Part shown: in pieces, positions 8,667-18,042 of the stretch
How the letters are laid out: each line of letters starts with the position of its first letter
Numbering within the stretch: the stretch's first letter is position 1
Assembly: GCA_964582525.1 (NCBI GenBank)
Contig: CAZOSP010000003.1
Span: forward strand, 1-64,000
Reading direction: 5' to 3'
Length of the DNA stretch: 64,000 nt
DNA from: BB31 sp964582525
Lineage (GTDB): Bacteria; Pseudomonadota; Gammaproteobacteria; Beggiatoales; Beggiatoaceae
Program-made: the position numbers and the translations under genes
Notes under the pieces: generated by a model
Databases searched by the model: none
What the model was told of the DNA's origin: nothing
What the model saw: the letters and a program-made list of their open reading frames with translations, nothing else

Positions 8667-9719
8667 ATGCGTCTTTTATCGGTCATTATTATCACGCGCA
8701 ATGAAAGCAAAAAAATTGCGCAACATATTGAATCTGTATTGCAGGCAACGGCGCACCTTGACGATGTGGAAATTGTTTTAGTGGATTCCGCATCAACCGA
8801 TGGCACGCCAGGAATTGCTCGGCAGTATCCGCTTAAAGTCATTGAAATTCCTAGCGATGCGTTTTTTTCGCCGGCGGCGGGACGTTGTATCGGAATGCAG
8901 CACAGCAACAGCCAATATATTTATTTTTTGGATGGCGATATGCAGTTAGACGCAAACTGGTTTAACACCGCATTGCCGATGATTGAGGCTAATCCGATGT
9001 TAGCGGCGATAGCGGGTAAATGCCATGAAATCAGTTTTAACGAACAAGGACATCAGGTTAGCAAAGAGCAAGACCGCTTTGAAGTGGGCGAGCAAACTCA
9101 GGATGTGCGACATTTAGGGCAGTCAGTGTTATATCGCCGTGCGGTTTTAGAGCAGGTCGGCGGTTTTAATCCTTATCTGAGTAACGAAGAAGAACTAGAA
9201 TTGGGTTTGCGTATCAGTGCTGCGGGGTATCAGTTGCAACGTATCCCAGTCCCCATGACGGTGCATAAAACCCTGTATTATAGCCAAGAAAATCCCAGCG
9301 GACTGACCTTGCGACAAATAAAACGTGATTGGAACTTAGAGCGTTATGTGGCATTAGGGCAGGTGTTGCGTCTCTTAATCGGAAATCCCTTTATTTCTGT
9401 CTATCTTAGACGTTATCAACGCGAATTGATATTTACCACGTTGTATTTAATTGGACTGGCAAGCATCCTGGTTTCATTCATTGAGCATTCATGGCTATAC
9501 TTTGCGGCATGGTTCATCGCCATGTTCAGTTTATTTATGTTAAGAAGTGCATTAAAACGAAACTTAAAAGATACGGTATTGTATTTTTTAGATTATTTTT
9601 TCAGTAGCTATGGTTTTATTCGAGGCTTTTTTACGCCGCTACCGGCTGCTAATACCTATTGCCCACCGGTGAAAATTTCTAATGAACAAACTTGCTGTCG
9701 TGATCATCACCCGCAATGA
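8667..9719 (+). CDS. Family 2 glycosyltransferase (first of tandem pair)
   Basis: Transfers a sugar from a nucleotide sugar to an unknown acceptor in envelope or exopolysaccharide assembly. The GT-A fold is shown by SVIIITRNESKKI at the N-terminus, VLVDSASTDGT near residue 32, and FLDGDMQ near residue 88 carrying the metal-binding DxD-like motif. QIKRDWN follows near residue 214, and hydrophobic helices near 255-310 suggest membrane association. The start is ATG 8667, not the TTG six bases upstream, because AGGAGG lies 8 bases before it. The end overlaps the next gene by 38 bases. The two proteins are clear paralogues along their full length. Confidence 0.88.
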   Translation: MRLLSVIIITRNESKKIAQHIESVLQATAHLDDVEIVLVDSASTDGTPGIARQYPLKVIEIPSDAFFSPAAGRCIGMQHSNSQYIYFLDGDMQLDANWFNTALPMIEANPMLAAIAGKCHEISFNEQGHQVSKEQDRFEVGEQTQDVRHLGQSVLYRRAVLEQVGGFNPYLSNEEELELGLRISAAGYQLQRIPVPMTVHKTLYYSQENPSGLTLRQIKRDWNLERYVALGQVLRLLIGNPFISVYLRRYQRELIFTTLYLIGLASILVSFIEHSWLYFAAWFIAMFSLFMLRSALKRNLKDTVLYFLDYFFSSYGFIRGFFTPLPAANTYCPPVKISNEQTCCRDHHPQ

Positions 9720-10725
9720 AGAAAAAAATATTGCCCGCGCCATTGAATCAGTCTTACAAGCGACTAAAGACTTTCCTGATACCCAAGTAGTGCTGGTTGA
9801 TTCCGTTTCTACCGATCGCACAATCAACATTGCACAAAGTTATCCTATCGATATTATTCAACTCGATTCTGAGTATTTTCTTTCTCCCGCCGCCGGACGT
9901 TACGTGGGTTTGCAGCAGAGCCAAAGCGACTATATTTTCTTTTTAGATGGCGATATGCAACTGCATGAAAACTGGTTTAAGCAAGCCATTCCTTTACTTG
10001 AAGCCGATGCTCAATTGGCTGGACTGGCGGGCAAATGCCAAGAATTTATTTTTAATGAGCGGGGCGATGAAATCATTGAAGAAAAAGAAGATCGCTTTGA
10101 AGTCGGCGAAAAACCCAAACTAACCCACTCGCTAGGGGGTTCAGCCTTGTATCGCCGCGCCGTGTTAGAAGAAGTCGGCGGCTTTAATCCTTATCTCGCC
10201 AATGAAGAAGAACTCGAACTAGGCTTGCGTATCAACACCGCCGCTTACAAAACGCTGCGTATTCCCGTACCCATGAGTATTCACTACACCATCTACTACA
10301 GCAACGAAAATCCCAGCGGCGTGACCCTGCGACAAGTCCGCCGTGATTGGTGCGTGGGACGCTATAGTGCATTAGGTAAAGTGCTGCGCCTATTGCTCGC
10401 CAATCCGCTCCTCAAGGTCTATCTCAAAACCTATAAAAGAGCCTTGTTTTTTATTGGATTTTACCTATCGGGCTTGTTTAGCGCGTTACTCAGTATTGCG
10501 CATCTCGATCATCTACCCCTTGTTGTGTGGCTAACGCTGTTGGTCGGCGCCATCTTGTTGCGCACGCTGTACAAAGCCCATCTCACTGACAGCGCTTTAT
10601 TTTTTCTCGACTACAGCCTCCAAGCCTATGGTTTCATTGCAGGTTTTCTGCTAGGTACGCCGCCAGTCAAACAGTATCAACCACAACTGACATTTATTAA
10701 AACGGGCAGCAAACATGTTAGCTAA
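9682..10725 (+). CDS. Family 2 glycosyltransferase (second of tandem pair)
   Basis: A 347-residue paralogue of the preceding gene with the same order of motifs: VVIITRNEEKNI, VLVDSVSTDRT, FLDGDMQLHENW, NEEELELGLRI and QVRRDW, then C-terminal hydrophobic helices. It starts inside the 3' end of the first gene and overlaps the next gene by 11 bases, so the three genes should be translated as one coupled unit. Two diverged copies suggest consecutive sugar additions or different acceptors, which is inference. Acceptor and donor cannot be told from sequence. Confidence 0.88.
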   Translation: MNKLAVVIITRNEEKNIARAIESVLQATKDFPDTQVVLVDSVSTDRTINIAQSYPIDIIQLDSEYFLSPAAGRYVGLQQSQSDYIFFLDGDMQLHENWFKQAIPLLEADAQLAGLAGKCQEFIFNERGDEIIEEKEDRFEVGEKPKLTHSLGGSALYRRAVLEEVGGFNPYLANEEELELGLRINTAAYKTLRIPVPMSIHYTIYYSNENPSGVTLRQVRRDWCVGRYSALGKVLRLLLANPLLKVYLKTYKRALFFIGFYLSGLFSALLSIAHLDHLPLVVWLTLLVGAILLRTLYKAHLTDSALFFLDYSLQAYGFIAGFLLGTPPVKQYQPQLTFIKTGSKHVS

Positions 10726-11533
10726 TCGCCGTGTTCAGCTATTGATCGCCTTGCTGTATCTCCTCTGGCTGCGCCTTAGCCGTATCTTCAAACGGCAAGG
10801 CACACTGGTTACCCTGTGTTATCACGAAGTCACTGCACAGCAAAAAGCGCGTTTTTTAGCCCAAATGGACATGTTACAAAAACTCGCCAAACCCGTGTTT
10901 GCCGATGTTCCTTTACCCCTGCCCCAAGGGCATCATGTAGCTGTCACCTTTGATGACGGCTTTCAAAACCTGCTTGACAACGCCCTGCCCGAACTCGCCC
11001 AACGCGGCATTCCCGTCACCCTGTTTATCCCCAGCGGTTATTTAGCGCGAACCCCCGCTTGGCTGCAAAAATATCCAGAGCATGAAGCCCATCACTTGCT
11101 CATTATGAGTGAGCAGCAGCTGCGCAATTTACCGCCTGAGCATGTGCATGTCGGCTCGCATTCGGTGCATCACGCGCATTTGCCGGAGCTAGATGCACAC
11201 GCCCTGTATAGCGAATTGAACGACTCCAAACAGCAGCTAGAAACAATGCTAGGCACTCCCATCAACCTGCTGGCATTTCCCTACGGCGAATGGAATCCAG
11301 CGGTTTTGCGGGCAGCCCAACAAGCCGGCTACAAGCGCGTTTTTGCCGCCGATCCGGAACATCATAGCGATGACTTTTTTCACGACCGCGTAACCCTCAC
11401 GCCCGATGACGGACTACTCGAATTTAAGCTAAAAATGCTCGGCGCGTATCATTGGCTGCCTGCTGCTGACGCTGTGGTACAAACCATCAAAAAAGCAAGC
11501 CGATGGCGCGTAGCTAATAACAAAAAGCACTGA
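10715..11533 (+). CDS. Polysaccharide deacetylase (carbohydrate esterase family 4)
   Basis: Removes acetyl groups from N-acetylated sugars of a polymer or lipid-linked glycan. A hydrophobic, arginine-bounded N-terminus (residues about 6-20) may anchor it to the membrane. The NodB-type motifs are all present: TFDDGFQN near residue 78 (catalytic base and metal Asp), GSHSVHHAHL near residue 146 (metal His pair) and FPYGEWN near residue 186. The 272-residue length suits a single-domain member. It overlaps the second glycosyltransferase by 11 bases, which ties its substrate to the glycan those enzymes make. Confidence 0.88.
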   Translation: MLANRRVQLLIALLYLLWLRLSRIFKRQGTLVTLCYHEVTAQQKARFLAQMDMLQKLAKPVFADVPLPLPQGHHVAVTFDDGFQNLLDNALPELAQRGIPVTLFIPSGYLARTPAWLQKYPEHEAHHLLIMSEQQLRNLPPEHVHVGSHSVHHAHLPELDAHALYSELNDSKQQLETMLGTPINLLAFPYGEWNPAVLRAAQQAGYKRVFAADPEHHSDDFFHDRVTLTPDDGLLEFKLKMLGAYHWLPAADAVVQTIKKASRWRVANNKKH

Positions 11534-11565
11534 TTCTTAAGAGATTTTTACTAAGATGAGATTTT

Positions 11566-12381
11566 ATGGATAAAAAAATTGAACATTATGTGGTATTCGG
11601 TAATCCCATTGCGCATAGCAAATCACCACAAATTCACACTGAATTTGCCCGACAAACCGGGCAGGCGATGAAATACACTGCACGTTTAGCCGACATCGGC
11701 GCGTTCGCAAAAGCCTTGCAAACTTTTCAAGAAGAAGGCGGCAAAGGCTGTAATATCACAGTGCCATTTAAGCCCGATGCGTTCGCAATCGCCGATCAAT
11801 TAAGTGAACGCGCCGAATTAGCGGGGGCAGTCAACACCTTATGGTTTGATAAACAAGGACGGCGCATTGCCGACAACACCGATGGCGTAGGCTTGGTCAC
11901 AGATTTATGCAGAAACCATCAAGTCAGCTTAAACCATAAAAAAATTTTATTACTGGGTGCCGGAGGTGCTGCTAGAGGTGTACTCGCGCCATTGCTAGCG
12001 CAGCAGCCCGAACAATTGGTCATTGCTAATCGTACCCTCGAAAAAGCCCAGACACTGGCGCGATTGCATCCTCACGCGCCGCTTCAAGCCAGCGGTTTTA
12101 AGGATTTAAGCGGACAACGCTTTGATTGCATTATTAACGCGACATCAACGGGCTTGCAAGGCGAAATTCCACCTTTGCCAGAAGGGATTTTAGATGAAAA
12201 TACAATTGCTTATGACATGCTGTACGCAAACACGGCCACGCCTTTTGTAGGTTGGGCGCAAGCACAAGGCAGCATCGCTTTTGATGGCTTAGGCATGTTA
12301 GTCGAGCAAGCCGCCGAATCTTTTTATCTATGGCGCGGGGTGCGCCCTGAGACGCGCAGCGTGATCGCTATGTTGCGCTGA
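11566..12381 (+). CDS. aroE: Shikimate dehydrogenase
   Basis: AroE reduces 3-dehydroshikimate to shikimate with NADPH in aromatic amino acid synthesis. Substrate-site residues appear in FGNPIAHSKSPQIH at residues 10-23 and in NITVPFK near 63; the catalytic Lys lies in that last motif. ADNTDGVG near 103 and the dinucleotide loop GAGGAARGV near 129 are typical, as are NATSTGL and YDMLYANTATPF. The 271-residue length is normal. It lies 32 bases after the deacetylase gene on the same strand and may be cotranscribed, although the functions are unrelated. Confidence 0.95.
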   Translation: MDKKIEHYVVFGNPIAHSKSPQIHTEFARQTGQAMKYTARLADIGAFAKALQTFQEEGGKGCNITVPFKPDAFAIADQLSERAELAGAVNTLWFDKQGRRIADNTDGVGLVTDLCRNHQVSLNHKKILLLGAGGAARGVLAPLLAQQPEQLVIANRTLEKAQTLARLHPHAPLQASGFKDLSGQRFDCIINATSTGLQGEIPPLPEGILDENTIAYDMLYANTATPFVGWAQAQGSIAFDGLGMLVEQAAESFYLWRGVRPETRSVIAMLR

Positions 12382-12389
12382 AAAAACAA

Positions 12390-12433
12390 AAAAAGCCGCA
12401 GGATGTCGTTCTCAATAAGCTCTGCGGCTTTTG
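12390..12433. terminator. Bidirectional terminator between aroE and the atp operon
   Basis: Perfect 10-base arms AAAGCCGCAG (12392-12401) and CTGCGGCTTT (12422-12431). On the minus strand the hairpin is followed by a long T-rich tract, a strong Rho-independent terminator for atpC. On the plus strand it serves aroE with a shorter T run. Confidence 0.85.
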
Positions 12434-12450
12434 TCATTTGCTGTCATGCT

Positions 12451-12475
12451 CAGGTTTGCAAAACCTGTCAGGTTT
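12451..12475. repeat. Short palindrome of the ACCTGTCAGGT type
   Basis: CAGGTTT and AAACCTG pair around three bases, followed by a TCAGGTTT word. The core words match the centre of the palindromic elements found after several genes in this window, but the outer arms of that family are absent, so this is a fragment or a chance relative. Confidence 0.35.
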
Positions 12476-12486
12476 AACAGCGGCAA

Positions 12487-12909
12487 TTATTTACGCATTT
12501 TGCGCAATTTCTGAATGGCTTGAATTTGCGCCATCGCCTCAATCAATTCCGCTTGCGCTTTAGCGTAATCCACATCAGATTTCTTATCTGTCAGCAGTTT
12601 TTCTGCACGTTCTTTAGCTTGCAGTGCAGCGGCTTCATCCAAATCTTTAGCGCGTAAAGCCGTATCGGCTAATACGCTGACAACATGCGGTTGGATTTCT
12701 AACATGCCGCCCGAAACAAAGAAAAACTCTTGTTGGTTTGGCTTAATTTGTACCCGCACCTCGCCTGGCTTGAGGAAAGTCAATAAAGGCGCGTGACGTG
12801 GTGCAATACCAATTTCCCCCAGCGTTGCAGGGACAAACACCATTTCTGCCAAACCCGAATAGATTTCTTCCTCTGCGCTAACGATATCAACATGGATAGT
12901 CATTGTCAT
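12487..12909 (-). CDS. atpC: ATP synthase F1 epsilon subunit
   Basis: Epsilon links the rotor to F1 and can inhibit ATP hydrolysis. The 140-residue protein has the N-terminal beta-sandwich (MTIHVDIVSAEEEIYSG, ATLGEIGIAPRHAPLLT) and the C-terminal helical hairpin, rich in Ala and charged residues. It is the last gene of the operon, 49 bases after atpD. Its start includes a second in-frame ATG two codons later; either is plausible. Confidence 0.95.
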   Translation of the reverse strand: MTMTIHVDIVSAEEEIYSGLAEMVFVPATLGEIGIAPRHAPLLTFLKPGEVRVQIKPNQQEFFFVSGGMLEIQPHVVSVLADTALRAKDLDEAAALQAKERAEKLLTDKKSDVDYAKAQAELIEAMAQIQAIQKLRKMRK

Positions 12910-12958
12910 AGCAATTATCCTTTAACTTGATTCAGCACACACTGAAACAAATTAAGTT

Positions 12959-14335
12959 TTAGAGTTTTTTGGCTTTTTCTACAGCTTCTTCAATCGAGCC
13001 AACCATGTAGAAAGCCTGTTCGGGCAGATGATCATATTCACCATCAACAATCGCCTTAAAGCCCGCGATAGTATCTTTCAATGGCACATATTTACCTGGC
13101 GAACCGGTGAAGACTTCAGCCACAAAGAAAGGTTGAGATAAAAAGCGTTGAATTTTACGCGCACGAGAAACCATCAGCTTGTCTTCTTCAGACAACTCAT
13201 CCATGCCCAAAATAGCAATAATGTCTTTTAACTCTTTGTAGCGTTGCAAAGTGCCTTGTACACTGCGCGCCACGTCATAATGTTCTTGACCAACCACTAA
13301 GGGGTCTAGTTGGCGACTGGTGGAATCCAGCGGATCAACTGCGGGATAAATACCCAGTTCAGCCACCTGACGAGACAATACAACAGTTGCGTCTAAGTGC
13401 GCAAAAGTGGTAGCGGGCGATGGGTCGGTTAAATCATCCGCGGGTACATAGACGGCTTGAATAGAAGTAATAGAACCGGTTTTGGTGGACGTGATGCGCT
13501 CTTGAAATTCGCCCATTTCCGCTGCCAGCGTTGGCTGATAACCTACTGCAGAAGGCATACGACCGAGCAACGCAGACACCTCTGTGCCCGCTAAGGTATA
13601 ACGATAAATGTTGTCAATAAACAACAATACATCACGCCCTTCATCACGGAAAAATTCCGCCATGGTTAAACCCGACAGCGCGACACGTAAACGATTACCC
13701 GGCGGCTCGTTCATCTGACCATAGACCAAAGAGACTTTATCAAGTACGCCGCCTTCACTCATTTCATGGTAGAAGTCATTACCTTCACGGGTACGCTCCC
13801 CTACTCCAGCAAAGACCGAGTAACCGCTGTGTTCGATAGCAATATTGCGGATAAGTTCCATCATATTGACGGTTTTACCCACGCCCGCACCACCGAACAA
13901 ACCGACTTTACCCCCTTTAGCGAAGGGACAAACCAAGTCAATCACTTTAATGCCCGTTTCCAATAATTCGTTACTGGCTGCCAGTTCTTCAAAAGAAGGG
14001 GCTTTACGGTGAATCGCCCAGCGTTGTTCTTCGCCAATATCGCCTGCTTCATCAACTGGATTACCCAACACATCCATGATGCGACCGAGCGTTTTTTGCC
14101 CTACAGGTACAGTGATAGGTTTACCCGTATTGGACGTTGCCATTTCGCGCTTCATGCCGTCAGTAGAACCCATAGCAATAGTACGCACAATGCCATCGCC
14201 TAATTGCTGCTGCACTTCCAGGGTTAAACCATTGTCTTCTACGATTAACGCATCATAGACTTTAGGCATCTGATTACGGGGAAATTCAACATCCACCACA
14301 GCACCAATGATTTGTACAATTTTGCCCGAACTCAT
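12959..14335 (-). CDS. atpD: ATP synthase F1 beta subunit
   Basis: The catalytic subunit that makes ATP from ADP and phosphate. The P-loop is GGAGVGKT near residue 150, followed by the GERTREGNDFYHEM catalytic-Glu segment and ALSGLTMAEFFRD. The DELSEEDKL segment, which includes the DELSEED lever, lies near residue 380. Length (458 residues) is normal. It is the eighth gene in the order I-B-E-F-H-A-G-D-C. Confidence 0.98.
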   Translation of the reverse strand: MSSGKIVQIIGAVVDVEFPRNQMPKVYDALIVEDNGLTLEVQQQLGDGIVRTIAMGSTDGMKREMATSNTGKPITVPVGQKTLGRIMDVLGNPVDEAGDIGEEQRWAIHRKAPSFEELAASNELLETGIKVIDLVCPFAKGGKVGLFGGAGVGKTVNMMELIRNIAIEHSGYSVFAGVGERTREGNDFYHEMSEGGVLDKVSLVYGQMNEPPGNRLRVALSGLTMAEFFRDEGRDVLLFIDNIYRYTLAGTEVSALLGRMPSAVGYQPTLAAEMGEFQERITSTKTGSITSIQAVYVPADDLTDPSPATTFAHLDATVVLSRQVAELGIYPAVDPLDSTSRQLDPLVVGQEHYDVARSVQGTLQRYKELKDIIAILGMDELSEEDKLMVSRARKIQRFLSQPFFVAEVFTGSPGKYVPLKDTIAGFKAIVDGEYDHLPEQAFYMVGSIEEAVEKAKKL

Positions 14336-14385
14336 GATATTCCTCTTGAAAAACTGTAATAGGTGAGTTACCTGAACATTTGGGA

Positions 14386-15255
14386 TTAAACCGCAGCAGC
14401 ACCCGCAACGATTTCTGAAAGCTCTTGGGTAATAGCTGCTTGGCGTGCTTTGTTGTATGCCAATTGCAATTCGCTAATAAGATCACCCGCATTATCAGAA
14501 GCACTTTTCATGGCAACCATGCGCGCTGATTGCTCACACGCAATATTTTCAACCAAGCCTTGATACACGCGAGATTCAACATAACGGGTCAGCAGATTTT
14601 GCAATACTTCCTCAGCATCTGGCTCGTATAGATAATCCCAGTGATGTTTCAAGTCTGTGTCTTCAACGGCAGCAATAGGTAACAATTGCTCAACTACAGG
14701 CTGCTGAGTCATGGTATTAACAAAGCGGTTATACACGAGAACCAAGTGATCAATGTCGCCACTTTCAAACCTGTCTAGCATCACTTTGACCGAACCAATT
14801 AAGGACTCAAGAGAAGGAGAATCGCCTAAGTGGGCGACTTGCGCAACAATATTTGCACCTATACGTTTAAAGAAACTACTGCCTTTACTACCGATGACGC
14901 AGATTTCTAAGTCAATTTTTTTAGCCTGCCATTGCTTCATTTCAGACAAAGCTTTTTTGAACAGGTTAGTGTTTAAGCCGCCACACAAACCACGGTCAGA
15001 AGAAACCAGAATGATGCCCATTTTTCCTATCGGACGCTCAAGCATATAAGCATGTTGATATTCGGGATGGGCGTTAGCAAGATGCCCAATGACTTGACGA
15101 ATTTTTTCTGCATAAGGACGTGAGCGTTCCATTTGCGTTTGTGCTTTACGCATTTTACTCGCCGCTACCATTTCCATTGCGCGGGTAATTTTTTGCGTGT
15201 TTTTCACGCTAGAAATCTTGCCGCGAATCTCTTTGCCGCTTGCCATGCTTTTCAA
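14386..15255 (-). CDS. atpG: ATP synthase F1 gamma subunit
   Basis: The central rotor shaft. The N-terminal coiled-coil segment KEIRGKISSVKNTQKITRAM (residues 6-25) and the conserved C-terminal ARMVAMKSASDNAGDLI are both present, with SSDRGLCGGLNTN in the Rossmann-like middle. The 289-residue length is usual for proteobacteria. It lies between atpA and atpD with short spacers. Of two nearby starts (15255 and 15246), the first is kept without strong evidence. Confidence 0.97.
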   Translation of the reverse strand: MKSMASGKEIRGKISSVKNTQKITRAMEMVAASKMRKAQTQMERSRPYAEKIRQVIGHLANAHPEYQHAYMLERPIGKMGIILVSSDRGLCGGLNTNLFKKALSEMKQWQAKKIDLEICVIGSKGSSFFKRIGANIVAQVAHLGDSPSLESLIGSVKVMLDRFESGDIDHLVLVYNRFVNTMTQQPVVEQLLPIAAVEDTDLKHHWDYLYEPDAEEVLQNLLTRYVESRVYQGLVENIACEQSARMVAMKSASDNAGDLISELQLAYNKARQAAITQELSEIVAGAAAV

Positions 15256-15332
15256 CCTTGTTTCTATTGACTGAGTATCGCCCTGAGCCTATTGAATGGC
15301 TGTACGCCTGCCCTTGCTGCTAGTCGTCAGAG

Positions 15333-16874
15333 CTACCAAGTATGATTTGTTTTGAAATCATCCAACGCTACTTTCAAAGCATTTTGGATGTCATCATTAT
15401 ACGCACCATGTTCATTGATCTTATCTAACAAGGCTTTCTGATGATTGCGCACATAGGTATGCAGCGCGTTTTCAAAATCAACGACTTTTTTCACTGCTAC
15501 GTCATCCAGATAACCTTCATTGGCAGCATAAAGAGAAACTGCCATCTCAGCCACAGACAATGGAGAATATTGTTTTTGTTTCATCAATTCAGTGACGCGC
15601 TGACCACGTTCAATTTGCTTACGAGTCGTTTCATCTAAATCCGAAGCAAACTGCGCAAATGCAGCTAATTCTCGATATTGAGCCAGGCTTAAACGCACAC
15701 CACCGCCGAGTTTCTTAATGATCGGTGTTTGTGCTGCCCCACCGACGCGAGAAACAGACAAGCCCGCATTGATCGCTGGGCGAATACCTGCATTGAACAA
15801 GTCAGTTTCAAGGAAAATCTGACCGTCAGTAATAGAAATGACGTTAGTGGGTACGAAAGCCGATACGTCACCCGCTTGGGTTTCAATAATGGGCAATGCA
15901 GTTAACGAACCCGTCTGGCCTTTCACTGCGCCACCCGTCATTTTTTCCACATAGTTTGCATTAACACGCGCTGCACGTTCTAGCAAGCGAGAATGCAAGT
16001 AGAAAACATCGCCGGGATAAGCTTCACGACCGGGAGGACGGCGCAACAACAAAGACACCTGGCGATATGCCCAAGCTTGTTTGGTTAAATCATCGTAAAC
16101 AATCAGCGCATCTTCACCTTTATCGCGGAAATACTCACCCATCGCACAACCCGCATAAGGCGCGATAAATTGCATCGCCGCAGAATCCGACGCAGAAGCC
16201 GCAACGATAATGGTGTGTGCCAGTGCATCATGTTCTTCCAGTTTGCGCACCACATTGGCAATAGAAGAGGCTTTTTGACCAACCGCAACATAGATACATT
16301 TAACACCCGTACCTTTTTGGTTAATAATCGCATCCACTGCCACCGCTGTTTTACCCGTTTGGCGGTCACCAATAATTAACTCACGCTGACCACGACCGAC
16401 CGGCACCATCGCATCCAATGCTTTCAAGCCGGTTTGCACAGGCTGATCGACTGATTGACGAGAAATAACCCCTGGCGCAACTTTTTCGATGGGAGAAGTG
16501 GCATTGGTTTCAGCCGCTCCCTTACCGTCAATGGGATTCCCTAAAGAATCTACAACCCGACCCAATAAGGCTTCACCAACCGGCACTTCCAAAACACGCC
16601 CGGTACATCTGACCGTATCGCCTTCAGTAATGTGTTCATAAGCACCTAAAATAACCGAGCCTACAGAATCGCGCTCAAGGTTCAACGCCATACCATAAGT
16701 ATTATTCGGAAACTCTAACATTTCCCCTTGTAACGCATCGGCAAGCCCGTGAATGCGTACAATACCGTCAGTTACGCTGACTACAGAACCTTCGCTACGC
16801 GCTTCTGCCGCCAGTTCATAGTTTTGAATTTTTTTCTTAATCAGTTCACTGATTTCAGATGGATTAAGCTGCAT
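15333..16874 (-). CDS. atpA: ATP synthase F1 alpha subunit
   Basis: The non-catalytic nucleotide-binding subunit alternating with beta. It has GDRQTGKTAVAVD near residue 169, the alpha-type PGREAYPGDVFYLHSRLLERAA and SVSRVGGAAQ, which holds the arginine that reaches into the beta site. The 513-residue length and the N-terminal MQLNPSEISELIK are typical of gammaproteobacteria. Confidence 0.98.
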   Translation of the reverse strand: MQLNPSEISELIKKKIQNYELAAEARSEGSVVSVTDGIVRIHGLADALQGEMLEFPNNTYGMALNLERDSVGSVILGAYEHITEGDTVRCTGRVLEVPVGEALLGRVVDSLGNPIDGKGAAETNATSPIEKVAPGVISRQSVDQPVQTGLKALDAMVPVGRGQRELIIGDRQTGKTAVAVDAIINQKGTGVKCIYVAVGQKASSIANVVRKLEEHDALAHTIIVAASASDSAAMQFIAPYAGCAMGEYFRDKGEDALIVYDDLTKQAWAYRQVSLLLRRPPGREAYPGDVFYLHSRLLERAARVNANYVEKMTGGAVKGQTGSLTALPIIETQAGDVSAFVPTNVISITDGQIFLETDLFNAGIRPAINAGLSVSRVGGAAQTPIIKKLGGGVRLSLAQYRELAAFAQFASDLDETTRKQIERGQRVTELMKQKQYSPLSVAEMAVSLYAANEGYLDDVAVKKVVDFENALHTYVRNHQKALLDKINEHGAYNDDIQNALKVALDDFKTNHTW

Positions 16875-16948
16875 AATATTCTCTCAAAAACTGTGTCTGA
16901 GCGGGCTTACCCGCGAATTGAAAATACCTAAAACTTGCTCTAAGGGGT

Positions 16949-17494
16949 TTAACCACGTAAACCAACCGCGAGTTGTTGAAAACGCCCTAATACAGATAAA
17001 TCAATCACTTGATCGCCTGTGCGAATTAACCACCCACCCATTAATGAGGGATCAATAGTTACCTCAATTTCTACTTTTTTGCCAAAGCGTTTTTCAAGTG
17101 CTGCAAGCAAGTCTTTTTTCTGCGGTGCTTCAACGGCATAAGCAGAAACGACTTCGACTCGTACAGAATTTTCATGTTCAGCTTTGAGCTTTTCAAACTG
17201 TTTAACTAACTGAGTGATAACCAACAAACGATTATTCTCAATAAGCAATTTAACAAAGTTTTCAGCCTGTTCATTAAATTCAAGTTCTGCCTGTTCTTTA
17301 CAAAGCCCCAACAGAATTGCTTGTAAAGCTGCCTTATCCACACTTGGATTTTTTACCAAAGCAGTCATTTCAGCGTCGCTTACAACCGCGTTAAGAAAGC
17401 CTAGAATATCAGCCCACTGTGACAGAGTATTGGATTCTACTGCTAATTCAAATACGGCTTCTGCATAAGGTCGCGCTAAGGTTGCCAGTTCCAT
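16949..17494 (-). CDS. atpH: ATP synthase F1 delta subunit
   Basis: The stalk subunit joining b to the top of F1 (OSCP homologue). The N-terminal LARPYAEAVFELA and the C-terminal DPSLMGGWLIRTGDQVIDLSV are the two family hallmarks. Length is 181 residues. It starts 9 bases after atpF, so the two are translationally close. Confidence 0.95.
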   Translation of the reverse strand: MELATLARPYAEAVFELAVESNTLSQWADILGFLNAVVSDAEMTALVKNPSVDKAALQAILLGLCKEQAELEFNEQAENFVKLLIENNRLLVITQLVKQFEKLKAEHENSVRVEVVSAYAVEAPQKKDLLAALEKRFGKKVEIEVTIDPSLMGGWLIRTGDQVIDLSVLGRFQQLAVGLRG

Positions 17495-17503
17495 GCTTTC
17501 GTC

Positions 17504-17974
17504 CTAGAGTTTGTCAGCCAGTTTAGTAATAAACTCATTGTGCGCTTGAGAATCAACTTCCCGTTGCAAAATTTTCTGCACGCCTTCTAAGACTAATTCA
17601 GAAACCTGACTACGCAGATGCTCTCTAGCTCGACTTGATTCCTGTCCAATCTCAGCGGTAGCAGCATCTAACTGACGTTGACCCTCAACGCGCCCAGTTT
17701 CCTTAGCTTCTTCAATGATTTTGCTTGCGCGTTTATTGGCTTGCGCAATAATGTCAGCGGCTTGCTGTTTTGCTTCGCGTAAACGCTCAGTAGCCTTGCG
17801 TTCTGCTAACACCAACTCGTGTTTACCGCGTTCAGAGGCTGCGAGACCATCTGCAATACGTTTGCTTCGTTCTGCCATCATGCTTGTCATCGGCTCCCAA
17901 AGAAACCGATTAACAAACCAGACCAATACGGCAAACGTAAACATTTGACCCAATAAAGTGGCGGTTACGTTCAC
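17504..17974 (-). CDS. atpF: ATP synthase Fo b subunit
   Basis: The peripheral stalk subunit. A single N-terminal membrane helix (MNVTATLLGQMFTFAVLVWF) is followed by the typical FLWEPMTSMMAER linker and about 120 residues of charged helix that dimerises. Length (156 residues) equals the E. coli protein. One b gene only, with no b', fits a proteobacterial heterotrophic-type enzyme. Confidence 0.95.
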   Translation of the reverse strand: MNVTATLLGQMFTFAVLVWFVNRFLWEPMTSMMAERSKRIADGLAASERGKHELVLAERKATERLREAKQQAADIIAQANKRASKIIEEAKETGRVEGQRQLDAATAEIGQESSRAREHLRSQVSELVLEGVQKILQREVDSQAHNEFITKLADKL

Positions 17975-18042
17975 GTATGACCCCCTGTTTCGTAAAAGCT
18001 GTTGTAGATACTTAGATGTTTTAAGGTCTTTTAATTAAGACT

